Shown here: one piece after another, positions 57,430-64,000 of the stretch
Numbering within the stretch: position 1 is the first letter of the stretch
Layout of the letters: the number at the start of each line of letters is the position of its first letter
Source of the DNA: Deinococcus apachensis DSM 19763
Lineage (GTDB): Bacteria > Deinococcota > Deinococci > Deinococcales > Deinococcaceae
Reading direction: 5' to 3'
DNA length: 64,000 bases
Assembly (NCBI RefSeq): GCF_000381345.1
Contig: NZ_KB906398.1
Span: forward strand, 558,001 to 622,000
Translations under genes and position numbers: made by a program
Notes under the pieces: generated by a model
Databases searched by the model: none
Told to the model about the DNA's origin: nothing
What the model saw: the letters and a program-made list of their open reading frames with translations, nothing else

Positions 57430-59094
57430 TCACTTGCGGAAGGTCGGGCGCTTCTGGCCCCCGATCAGGGAGAGGTCGATGGCCGCGGCGGGGGCGGGGG
57501 CGGGGACGGCAGACGCCTTGCGCCGAGCGCGCAACCCCTGCCGCAGCCACTCGTCCACGTCCGCCAGGTCATAGGGCTTGTTCTCAGGGAGGCGCCGCAG
57601 TGTCCGGAACAGCACCTCGTGGGTGCCGACCGCTTCCAGGTACTCGCCACGCTCGCGGGCCGCCTTGGCGAGCTGCCAGCGTTCCCGCTTTCCCCCCGTG
57701 CCGCTGCTGGCCTTCACCTGCTCGAACCGGGGGCGGGGGGTATCCCCGGGAATCAACCCCTCGGCCACCAGCGCGTCCCAGGTCGCGCGGAAGACGGTGG
57801 CCCAGGTGTCCCCGCCCTGGTTGGTCTCCACGCCGACCGTGCTCGCCCGCAGTTCCACGGCCTTGAGCAGCGCCCGGCGCATGGTGCCGTCCACCCCGTC
57901 CCGTCCCTCCCAGGAGTACAGGCCGATGACCTGCCCGGTGAGCAGCCTGCCCCCCGCGCGGATGCCGTTGCTATCGCTGGATTTGGTGTCGGTGACGGCG
58001 GGGTCGATCCAGACGTGAACGTCCTCCAAGTCGTCCAGTTCCGGGAAGGGCCGCAGCAGCGCGTCCAGGTCGAACCCCTCGTACAGGCTCCCCGTCATGC
58101 TCGCCACGTCGTTCTGCTTCTCGCGGATGAAGGAGTCCGGGCCGATGTCGTTCAGCTCGGCCTCCAGCGTGGGGCGGACGGGGCGGGCGTCCGGCCAGGT
58201 GCTCTCCCCTGCCGTGATGAACCACCGCACGCGCCCCGTCTCGGGGTCCGGACGGCCCTCGTACTCGAAGCCCTCGATGGCGGGGTACGGGCCGGAGACA
58301 TACCGGTCCATCAGGAAGTCCGCCCGGTACTCGGGGTTGGCGTTGGCGAGGCGGGTGACAACGCCATGCGGGATGATCAGGTTCTGCATGACCATGATCG
58401 CCCGGTTGGGCGCGCCCGCCGGGATGATGGAGTCCTTGATGGTCTCCATCTTCTTGCGGGTGGTGGCGAGGCTGTCGTGCCGCCCGTCGATGTCGTCGAG
58501 AACGATGAAGTCGGGGCGCACGTCCTCCAGGTTCAGGCCGCGCACCGCGGTATCCAGCCCGGCCGCGTCAATCACGATGCCGGAGCGAGTCCACACCCGG
58601 TTGCGGCGCCAGCCCTTGCTGTCCCCGTGCTTGCCCACCTTGCGCTCGGAAAGGTCCGGGTAGTGGCGGGCGATGCGCGGGTTCTCCAGCATCAGGCCGA
58701 TGTTCTGCACGCTGTCGTCGGCCATGTCCTGGTTGGCCTGCACGTACAGGCCGTAGCGGTAGCCCCGGGTGGCGAGGCGGATGGGGGCGCGGCGGGCGTT
58801 GGTCGTTTTGGACCACCCACGGGGCCACACGAACACCCCGCTGGAACTGCGCGCGGGATCGCAGGCCCAGAGCCAGCGCCAGAAATCGTGCTGGCAGTCG
58901 GCGAGGGCCGAGACGTAGGTGGCGGGCCACAGTTCGCGCAACCAGTCCTCGTAGTGTTCGGGGGCGGGCTCGCCCGTACGATTGCCCACCTCAAGGGCTG
59001 GGGACTCAGTTGAGGCGCGTTGCTGGCGCATCCGCAGGAGGCGTTGCGCCATCGGTGGCAGGAACGCCAGCCGAGGATCTGTTGCTGAGGTCAT
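57430..59094 (-). CDS. Terminase large subunit
   Basis: The 554-residue protein is the packaging motor. Walker A-like WPRGWSKTT is at 90-98 and Walker B DFIVLDDID at 195-203. The C-terminal RNase H-like nuclease has Asp364 (VWIDPAVTD) and Glu423 (GVETNQGG), with a further Asp in PYDLADVDEW. It overlaps the small terminase gene by 89 bases. Confidence 0.9.
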   Translation of the reverse strand: MTSATDPRLAFLPPMAQRLLRMRQQRASTESPALEVGNRTGEPAPEHYEDWLRELWPATYVSALADCQHDFWRWLWACDPARSSSGVFVWPRGWSKTTNARRAPIRLATRGYRYGLYVQANQDMADDSVQNIGLMLENPRIARHYPDLSERKVGKHGDSKGWRRNRVWTRSGIVIDAAGLDTAVRGLNLEDVRPDFIVLDDIDGRHDSLATTRKKMETIKDSIIPAGAPNRAIMVMQNLIIPHGVVTRLANANPEYRADFLMDRYVSGPYPAIEGFEYEGRPDPETGRVRWFITAGESTWPDARPVRPTLEAELNDIGPDSFIREKQNDVASMTGSLYEGFDLDALLRPFPELDDLEDVHVWIDPAVTDTKSSDSNGIRAGGRLLTGQVIGLYSWEGRDGVDGTMRRALLKAVELRASTVGVETNQGGDTWATVFRATWDALVAEGLIPGDTPRPRFEQVKASSGTGGKRERWQLAKAARERGEYLEAVGTHEVLFRTLRRLPENKPYDLADVDEWLRQGLRARRKASAVPAPAPAAAIDLSLIGGQKRPTFRK

Positions 59095-59488
59095 CTGCCA
59101 CCTCCTCCGTAATGTTGAGTTCGCTGAGGATCTTCGCCGCGCCCGTCACCTTGTGCAGGTCGTGCTCGTGGGGGAGGAGTTCCAGCATGCGGTCGAGGGC
59201 CGCCTCCCGCGCCCTTTTGAGCTTGCTCCGGTAGGAGTCGCTGAGTTCCTTTTTAAGGGTGACGACTTCCGGCGAGGTCTGGAGAGTTGAGGCCTGCCAC
59301 TCGCGCAGCTTGTCCCGGGAGACGCCCGTCTCGCGCGCGGTTTTGCTGATGTTGCCGTTGTTGGCGGCGAGGGCGGCCAATATCGCCACTTTCTGCTCGT
59401 GCGTGTACGTGGGGCGGGTGCGGGCCGGGCCGCCGTCCACGCTCTTGTGCCCCCCCGCTGGCCGGGGCTGCTTCTTGGGTTGCGGCAT
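59006..59488 (-). CDS. Terminase small subunit
   Basis: From ATG 59488, behind GAGAGGAGGTG, the protein has 160 residues. A homeodomain-like HTH (HEQKVAILAALAANNGNISKTARETGVSRDKLREWQ, about residues 30-65) would bind the packaging site, and a helical tail follows. It directly precedes the large subunit. Confidence 0.82.
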   Translation of the reverse strand: MPQPKKQPRPAGGHKSVDGGPARTRPTYTHEQKVAILAALAANNGNISKTARETGVSRDKLREWQASTLQTSPEVVTLKKELSDSYRSKLKRAREAALDRMLELLPHEHDLHKVTGAAKILSELNITEEVADDLSNRSSAGVPATDGATPPADAPATRLN

Positions 59489-59519
59489 GGGGGCACCTCC
59501 TCTCTGGGAGAATGGGGAT

Positions 59520-59963
59520 ATGAGTGACTTCGAGGAAAAACTGCGCCAAATCCGCGACCAAGCCGATGCCACCCAACAACGCCGTCAGGCGGACGAGCAG
59601 GCTAAGCGTGACCGGGAGAAGACTTTCAAATCTGCAGCAGAGAGGGAGTTCAACGAGCTGATCGTGCCTACCGCGCAGAAAATGTTCGAGGTCGCTAAAG
59701 GCAGCGGCCTAGAAGGCTCCATTGGACAATCTGACCAATTCCACATGATCCCGTGGATCAAAATCCGACTCAACAGCACCTACAAGCACGCGGAGTGGCA
59801 GTTGATGCCCGACTCAAACGAACCCGAACTTCTCATCGTTCACCTCGGTGGGTCCGGCAGTCCAGATCGGGTCGGCGCGGTCACGCGGCTTCCCCTGACC
59901 AGGGATTGGGTCGAGGAACAGATGCTCGTGCTTTACGGCGAGGCCGTGACGTTGCTCAAATAA
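59520..59963 (+). CDS. Plus-strand phage protein of unknown function
   Basis: The 147-residue protein has a charged coiled-coil N-terminus (FEEKLRQIRDQADATQQRRQADEQ, about 4-40) and an alpha/beta C-terminal part. It is divergent from the small terminase, 31 bases apart. A GAGAAT box lies six bases before the ATG. It is one of only two plus-strand genes in the prophage part and may be expressed in the lysogen. Family unknown. Confidence 0.62.
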   Translation: MSDFEEKLRQIRDQADATQQRRQADEQAKRDREKTFKSAAEREFNELIVPTAQKMFEVAKGSGLEGSIGQSDQFHMIPWIKIRLNSTYKHAEWQLMPDSNEPELLIVHLGGSGSPDRVGAVTRLPLTRDWVEEQMLVLYGEAVTLLK

Positions 59964-59982
59964 CAACCGTCTCGCGACGTCG

Positions 59983-60183
59983 TTAGCCCCAGATCGCGTC
60001 CAGCATCGCGCTCAGCTCGCTGACCGTCCTCGCTTCCGGGTGCAGCACGTGCCGCTGCGGGAGCGGGGGCGGGTCCCAGAGGGGCGTCACGAGGGCGTTG
60101 ATGTCCCGGTACCGCCGCTTGAGCTTCCCCGTCCAGTCCCAGGGGCTCTCACGCACGGGTTCCGGCGGGTGTCTCGGGTCCAC
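59983..60183 (-). CDS. Small phage protein
   Basis: A 66-residue Pro/Arg-rich protein ending TVSELSAMLDAIWG. It converges on the plus-strand gene. No family recognised; the call rests on its open frame and place in the operon. Confidence 0.45.
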   Translation of the reverse strand: MDPRHPPEPVRESPWDWTGKLKRRYRDINALVTPLWDPPPLPQRHVLHPEARTVSELSAMLDAIWG

Positions 60184-60264
60184 ATCCCTCCCCCTCTCAC
60201 GCGCGGCGGCGCAGGCCGTTGCGGCAGACGCGGTACCGGGGCGGGCGGTACAGGCGCACCCACC

Positions 60265-60450
60265 TCACGACGCCAGCCACTGCCGGATCGCGCGCTCCCT
60301 CGCCTCAGTGTCCCCCGACCGACTCTGGCGCAGGGGCTGCTTCCCTCTCGCCTCGTAGGTGACGGTGTTGCAGGTCGGGCAGTAGTAGCCGATGGCGTGC
60401 TTGTCGTCCGCCCGGAGGTGCCCGGCGAGGACTTTGGGGTGGTCACACAT
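60265..60450 (-). CDS. Small zinc-ribbon-like phage protein
   Basis: The 61-residue protein has MCDHP at the start and YYCPTCNTVTYEA in the middle, so Cys/His at 2 and 4 and Cys at about 24 and 27 could bind one zinc. Similar small ribbons are common in phage genomes. Function unknown. Confidence 0.6.
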   Translation of the reverse strand: MCDHPKVLAGHLRADDKHAIGYYCPTCNTVTYEARGKQPLRQSRSGDTEARERAIRQWLAS

Positions 60451-60476
60451 GCGGGGGGGCCTCCGTGGGCAGGCAC

Positions 60477-60499
60477 AAAAAAAGCGCCCCGGAGGGCGC
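60477..60499 (-). terminator. Rho-independent terminator after the 60565 gene
   Basis: On the minus strand GCGCCC-TCC-GGGGCGC is followed by seven T. It may separate the early/regulatory region from the packaging genes. Confidence 0.75.
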
Positions 60500-60564
60500 A
60501 GAGACGATTCTGGACTTTAACAAAAAATGTATCAGAGGTGAGGGTAACTCTCAAGTCTGAGTGG

Positions 60565-61182
60565 TCAATGCTGGCGGCGCAGGACGGCCTGCGCGTACAC
60601 GAGCGCCGCCTCCGCCCGCGCGTCCCCGAACTGCACGGCCAGGGAGAGCACGGCCACCGCGTACCCCGCGTGCCGGGGCGCCGGGTACGCCCAGCCGCCG
60701 TCCTCCAGCAGGGAGCGGGGGGCGGTGAAGGCGCCCCGCACCCGTTCCAGCAAGGCGCCAGCCGCGCGCCGGTCCGGGACGCTCGACGCGGCCCAGGTGC
60801 TGATGAGGCGGCCCACCTCGACCTCGCGCAGCTCCCCGATGGGCGTCATGAGGGCGGTGGGCAGGTCCCGGCCGCCTTCCCCGAGGGTGGTGACCGGCTC
60901 CCAGCCGTCCGTGAAGGGGGCGTAGGAGATGGGGGGCGGGGCGGCGGGCTCGCGCACGTCCCAGGCCCGCAGGGCGCGGTACCAGTCCTCGGCGAGCGCG
61001 CGGTACTGACGGGCAAGTTCGCGGGCTTCCCGCCGCTCCTGAATGGTGGGGAGGTGGTCGCGGGGGACGGGGCGGGTGCGCGGCCTCGCGGGGGCCTCCT
61101 GCGGGCCTTCCGGCATCGCATCCGGGGTCTGGGTGGGGTCGGTCAAGTGCGGGGCCTCCAGCGGGCGCGTGAGCGTGAGCAA
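60565..61182 (-). CDS. Phage protein of unknown function
   Basis: A 205-residue protein with a Pro-rich N-terminus (1-50), then helices (QERREARELARQYRALAEDWYRALRAW) and an Ala-rich C-terminal helical part. It ends at a strong terminator. No known domain. Confidence 0.55.
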   Translation of the reverse strand: MLTLTRPLEAPHLTDPTQTPDAMPEGPQEAPARPRTRPVPRDHLPTIQERREARELARQYRALAEDWYRALRAWDVREPAAPPPISYAPFTDGWEPVTTLGEGGRDLPTALMTPIGELREVEVGRLISTWAASSVPDRRAAGALLERVRGAFTAPRSLLEDGGWAYPAPRHAGYAVAVLSLAVQFGDARAEAALVYAQAVLRRQH

Positions 61183-61185
61183 GGG

Positions 61186-61503
61186 TTACTCCTGTGGGGG
61201 TGCGGGCACTTCACGAACCGCCGCGCGTTCGAGGTACAGGTCCGTGCCGTCCTCGAAGTAGGCGGCCAGTTCAACGCCCGGCTGCATCAGCGGGTGGAAT
61301 CTGCTGATGAAGTTGTGAAGCTGGAAGGCGACGAACCCCTCCGAGTCGGCCAGCGGTTCGTGATACGGGGGAACGCGAAAGGGTGGGGGCGGCGCGTGTT
61401 CGGCCCAGAACACGGCGTGCTCCTCGCGCAGGTACTGACGGCCGCGCTCGGTCAATCGGACGTAGACGGACTGGTTGAGGTTCAACACCAGTTTGTCGTT
61501 CAT
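61186..61503 (-). CDS. Small phage protein
   Basis: From the ATG at 61503, behind AAAGGAAC, the protein has 105 residues (MNDKLVLNLNQSVYVRLTERG). The N-terminal half is like a small winged-helix or uncharacterised phage domain (LTERGRQYLREEHAVFW); the rest has no recognised motif. It lies three bases from the next gene, in the same operon. Confidence 0.58.
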   Translation of the reverse strand: MNDKLVLNLNQSVYVRLTERGRQYLREEHAVFWAEHAPPPPFRVPPYHEPLADSEGFVAFQLHNFISRFHPLMQPGVELAAYFEDGTDLYLERAAVREVPAPPQE

Positions 61504-61673
61504 GTCGTTCCTTTCAGCGGGCCCACTGGCGCCACGAGCACGCCCCGCGCGTACACGGTCGGCTGGCGGCACAGGCCGCAGCGGGCGCGTTCGCCTTCAG
61601 GGGTGCGGGTGGGGACGGCGAGGAGGGCTGAGCAGCCCGCGTGGGGGCAGGGGAGGAAGTGCGGGAGGGTCAT
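61500..61673 (-). CDS. Zinc-ribbon phage protein
   Basis: The 57-residue protein has CPHAGC (about 9-14) and CGLC (about 33-36), a typical four-Cys zinc ribbon. Its ATG overlaps the stop of the phosphatase gene (ATGA). Confidence 0.65.
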   Translation of the reverse strand: MTLPHFLPCPHAGCSALLAVPTRTPEGERARCGLCRQPTVYARGVLVAPVGPLKGTT

Positions 61674-62305
61674 AGGCGGACCACGCTTGGGGTCAACGTC
61701 TCGCAGTCCAGCGCGCAGAGCCTGCCCGTCCACACGGCGCCCGTGTCGATGAACCACACCACCGTCCCGTCCTCCAGACCCATCGGGAACGGGCAGGCCG
61801 CCATGGGCGTGTGCCCGTGAACACTCACCGTGACGCCCGCGGGCAGCGGGTAGACCGGCGTGTCCAACGGGCGGCCCCACAGGTGCGCGACCGGGTCGGA
61901 CGGGTGCGGGCGCATGGCGTGCGCGAACAGCACCCGGCCCTCCACGTGCCAGGGCTTCAGGTGCTCCTGCATCCACTGGGCGTCCCCGAGCATCGCCGCG
62001 TGATCGCCCAGGTAGGCGTCCTCCGTCTCCGTGCCGCCGTTCATCTGCCAGAGGTGCGGGTCCCCGCCTTCCACGACGGCGTCAATCATCATGAGGTCGT
62101 GGTTCCCCAGGCACGCGACGGCCTGCCCGGACTCAACGAGGGCACGCACGCGCCGGAGCACGCCGGGCGAGTCCGGGCCCCGGTCCACGTAATCCCCGAG
62201 GAACACCAGGCGGCGGTCCGGGAAGCGGGCGAGCAGCGCGTCGAGCAGGTCGAGGCGCCCGTGAATGTCCCCGATGGCGACGGAGGCGAGGGGTTCGGGG
62301 GTCAC
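61670..62305 (-). CDS. Serine/threonine phosphatase-like metallophosphoesterase
   Basis: The 211-residue protein has every PPP-family signature: GDIHGR (12-17), GDYVDRG (37-43), GNHD (67-70) and HGHT (163-166). Lambda NinI and E. coli PrpA are small proteins of this group. Such a phosphatase can remove phosphate from host kinases or stress proteins, or act as a bis-nucleotide hydrolase. It lies in an operon with RusA, as ninI and rusA (ninG-region) genes do in lambdoid phages. Confidence 0.88.
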   Translation of the reverse strand: MTPEPLASVAIGDIHGRLDLLDALLARFPDRRLVFLGDYVDRGPDSPGVLRRVRALVESGQAVACLGNHDLMMIDAVVEGGDPHLWQMNGGTETEDAYLGDHAAMLGDAQWMQEHLKPWHVEGRVLFAHAMRPHPSDPVAHLWGRPLDTPVYPLPAGVTVSVHGHTPMAACPFPMGLEDGTVVWFIDTGAVWTGRLCALDCETLTPSVVRL

Positions 62306-62670
62306 AGGGCCTCCAGGCGCACGTACATGCGCGGGTTTGGGTCGTGAATCGCGCGGGCGTTCAGGGCGCGCACGCGGCAGTCGTCGAGCTGGAGGGCGTC
62401 GAACACGGCGTCCTCCAGCACCTTGATCGCGTTGGAGAGGTCCCGGCGCCGGGGGTCACCGTTCTTCGTGCTCCAGCGGCCGTACAGGTGGGCGGTCAGG
62501 GCGAGCGGGCCGGGCGGGACGTTGGGGCGGGCCCGGCCCACGTGGTACGCGACGTGCTGCTTGAACGCCTGCCCTTCCGGCGTGAGCACGCGCCCTCGCC
62601 CGCCACGCCGGTTGAAGTACACGTTGTTCAAGGAGATGGACTCCCCGGGCAGCCAGAGTTCCAGGCTCAA
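62302..62670 (-). CDS. RusA-family Holliday junction resolvase
   Basis: Starting at TTG 62670 (behind GGGGACGAGGG) the protein has 122 residues, the RusA size. The block DLSNAIKVLEDAVFDALQLDD holds the catalytic Asp and Lys, and SLNNVYF near the start is the usual entry. It cleaves four-way junctions during phage recombination or packaging. An ATG/GTG further upstream would add an Arg/Pro-rich tail unlike the family. Confidence 0.82.
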   Translation of the reverse strand: MSLELWLPGESISLNNVYFNRRGGRGRVLTPEGQAFKQHVAYHVGRARPNVPPGPLALTAHLYGRWSTKNGDPRRRDLSNAIKVLEDAVFDALQLDDCRVRALNARAIHDPNPRMYVRLEAL

Positions 62671-62800
62671 CCCTCGTCCCCCAAGGCCTGTATTAAGTCC
62701 GGGGTGGGCGGGCGCTGAGGGAGCATCCGACACCCGCTCCAGTGCCCGCCCCGCATCCCGCACAACCGGCAGGGGTCCGGACGGGCACGGCGCACGCGCC

Positions 62801-63025
62801 TCACTGGCCCCTCGCGGTGAGGTAGGCGACCTGCTCGGCGTCATCCTCCCGCGTCTCGTACCCGGTGCAGCCCAGCCAGCCGGGGAACACCCAATCCAGG
62901 GCGAGCAGCGTGAGCAGGAACGCGGCAGCGAGGGCGGTCCCGACCCCCACCAGGGCGAGGAACGCGGGCAGCACGGCGAGCAGGACGATCACGGGGGCCA
63001 GCAGGACGGCGAGCAGGATGGTCAT
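62801..63025 (-). CDS. Small membrane protein
   Basis: The 74-residue protein has one or two very hydrophobic segments (about 2-22 and 27-47) and a charged C-terminal tail. It overlaps the next gene by four bases. Unknown function. Confidence 0.55.
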   Translation of the reverse strand: MTILLAVLLAPVIVLLAVLPAFLALVGVGTALAAAFLLTLLALDWVFPGWLGCTGYETREDDAEQVAYLTARGQ

Positions 63026-63207
63026 GGTTGATCGCTCCTTGCGATACCGAGTTCGGCGAGGCGGGCGCGGCGGGCCTCGATGCGCTCATTCAGGCCCGCC
63101 GCATCGGGGCCGTGGGTGTTGATCTGTTCAAGGTCGCGGTGCAGGGCGATCAGGCAGTGGGCCTGCTCCTGGGTGAGCGGGCGGAAGGGGGTGTCGGGGT
63201 CAATCAC
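63022..63207 (-). CDS. Small helical phage protein
   Basis: A 61-residue all-helical protein (EQAHCLIALHRDLEQINTHG, then NERIEARRARLAEL). It overlaps its neighbours by four bases on both sides, so it is part of an operon. Unknown function. Confidence 0.55.
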   Translation of the reverse strand: MIDPDTPFRPLTQEQAHCLIALHRDLEQINTHGPDAAGLNERIEARRARLAELGIARSDQP

Positions 63208-63422
63208 GGCCTGCCCCCGAACCGCGCCCGCCCCAGTTCCCCCAGCGCGAGCACGTGCTCGGGTCCCAGGTCGAGCGTCATGGAGGGCTCACCCGGGCGC
63301 GCGACACACACGTGCAGCCCGGACGGCACCACCCACGCGAGCAGACGACCGTCGAACCCGCTCGGGCCCCCGGGCAGGCACACGTCCAGGTCCGGCGCCC
63401 CCTCGCTCACGCCGCCCTCCAT
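63204..63422 (-). CDS. Small phage protein
   Basis: A 72-residue protein with GFDGRLLAWVV and LHVCVARPGEP strands. It overlaps the next gene by four bases at one end and by 16 at the other. No family recognised. Confidence 0.5.
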   Translation of the reverse strand: MEGGVSEGAPDLDVCLPGGPSGFDGRLLAWVVPSGLHVCVARPGEPSMTLDLGPEHVLALGELGRARFGGRP

Positions 63423-63850
63423 TGGTGCCCGTCCCGTCTCGCCAGCCCGTCCGCCAGCAGGTCGGCGGGGGTCGCGCGCAGGGCCGTCACCTTCAGCCCG
63501 CCCACCCGCGCGAGCAGCAGGCTCTCGCTCATCGGGCGGCCGTGAATCCGCAGGGCGCCCAGGACGACCTCCCGGTCTGCGACGGGCACGGCGGAGGCCG
63601 GGGCAGCGTCAGGGGCGGGCGGCTCTCCCGGGGCGACCTCCGGCTCGGGGACAGCGCGCACGTACCGCGAGGGGATGCCGGGCTTCCCCGTGCCCTCCAC
63701 GCGGGTCAGGCCGAAGGTGCCCTGCTTGACGATGGGGCCGAGGTAGGTGCGGACGCTGCTGTCCGGCACTCCCGTCTCCGCCGTCGCGTCCAGGGAGGTG
63801 AACTCCCGCCCGGGGGCCTGCGCCTCGATCCAGTCGAGCAGCACGTCCAT
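63407..63850 (-). CDS. Winged-helix-like phage DNA-binding protein
   Basis: From the ATG at 63850 the protein has 147 residues. The first 70 residues (LLDWIEAQAPGREFTSLDATAETGVPDSSVRTYLGPIV) look like a winged helix, then a Pro/Ala linker, then a second helical unit. The same frame stays open upstream to the window edge with plausible coding sequence (EEGGEEPYRTG), so the true start may lie further right. Regulator or replication factor is possible. Confidence 0.55.
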   Translation of the reverse strand: MDVLLDWIEAQAPGREFTSLDATAETGVPDSSVRTYLGPIVKQGTFGLTRVEGTGKPGIPSRYVRAVPEPEVAPGEPPAPDAAPASAVPVADREVVLGALRIHGRPMSESLLLARVGGLKVTALRATPADLLADGLARRDGHQWRAA

Positions 63851-64000
63851 CCCCGTTCGGTAGGGCTCCTCGCCGCCCTCCTCCAGCCCCGTGGCGGGCT
63901 CGGAGGTGTCTGGAGGCGACTCCGGGGTCCGGGGCGCTCTGCGGTTCCGGAGCCTCTTCCTGGGCCTCCTGTACGGTTTCGGCAGGGATGGTGATCACCG

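Noticed and set aside
63609..63998. Minus-strand frame starting VITIPAETVQEA at the right edge
   Set aside because: The first 25 codons look natural but the rest overlaps the winged-helix gene with shadow-like composition; it may be the end of an outside gene with a frame problem at the edge.

Overview
The window looks like a chromosome segment of a Deinococcus or close relative. It is very GC-rich, several host genes have a TANNNT -10 box six or seven bases before an ATG (the leaderless layout known from Deinococcus), and the gene set fits (type III polyketide synthase, DUF2259 protein, NYN protein, DUF2190-type phage genes). This is inference from gene content; no marker such as 16S is present.

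Left part (1-19.0 kb) is ordinary host chromosome: the 5' end of aconitase, an aminoglycoside-phosphotransferase-like kinase, a type III polyketide synthase, a cupin/aldo-keto reductase pair, a MerB-like protein with an altered active site, a nitroreductase, ndk, a MerR regulator, an M3 oligopeptidase, a double GNAT protein, queA, an NYN-domain protein, an aminotransferase, and a MarR regulator next to a dioxygenase-esterase fusion (an MhqR/MhqO/MhqD-like quinone defence unit). It ends with two small secreted proteins and the last codons of comF.

Middle part (19.0-26.0 kb) is a mosaic. comF is cut just before its PRPP loop; after it come small or broken genes, three lipoproteins (NPCBM, an unknown with AT-rich middle, a right-handed beta-helix protein) and an AT-rich 167-residue soluble protein.

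Right part (26.0-64.0 kb, running off the edge) is a siphovirus prophage, nearly all on the minus strand. Read in its own 5' to 3' direction (right to left) it has: accessory/replication-side genes (winged helix, RusA resolvase, protein phosphatase, zinc ribbons), small and large terminase, portal, S49 protease with nested scaffold, decoration protein, major capsid, connectors, major tail protein, tail chaperones with a -1 frameshift site, a cargo locus, a 2,105-residue tape measure, distal tail and receptor-binding proteins including an SGNH hydrolase, an acyltransferase moron, and a lysis cassette with a GH19 endolysin. No integrase lies in the window.

The most interesting points are the canonical GGGAAAA slippery heptamer in the chaperone genes, the nested scaffold start, the cargo locus between chaperones and tape measure (with a candidate PD-(D/E)XK-like protein), the possible prophage junction in comF, and the MerB-like protein in which the catalytic Asp is replaced by Cys.
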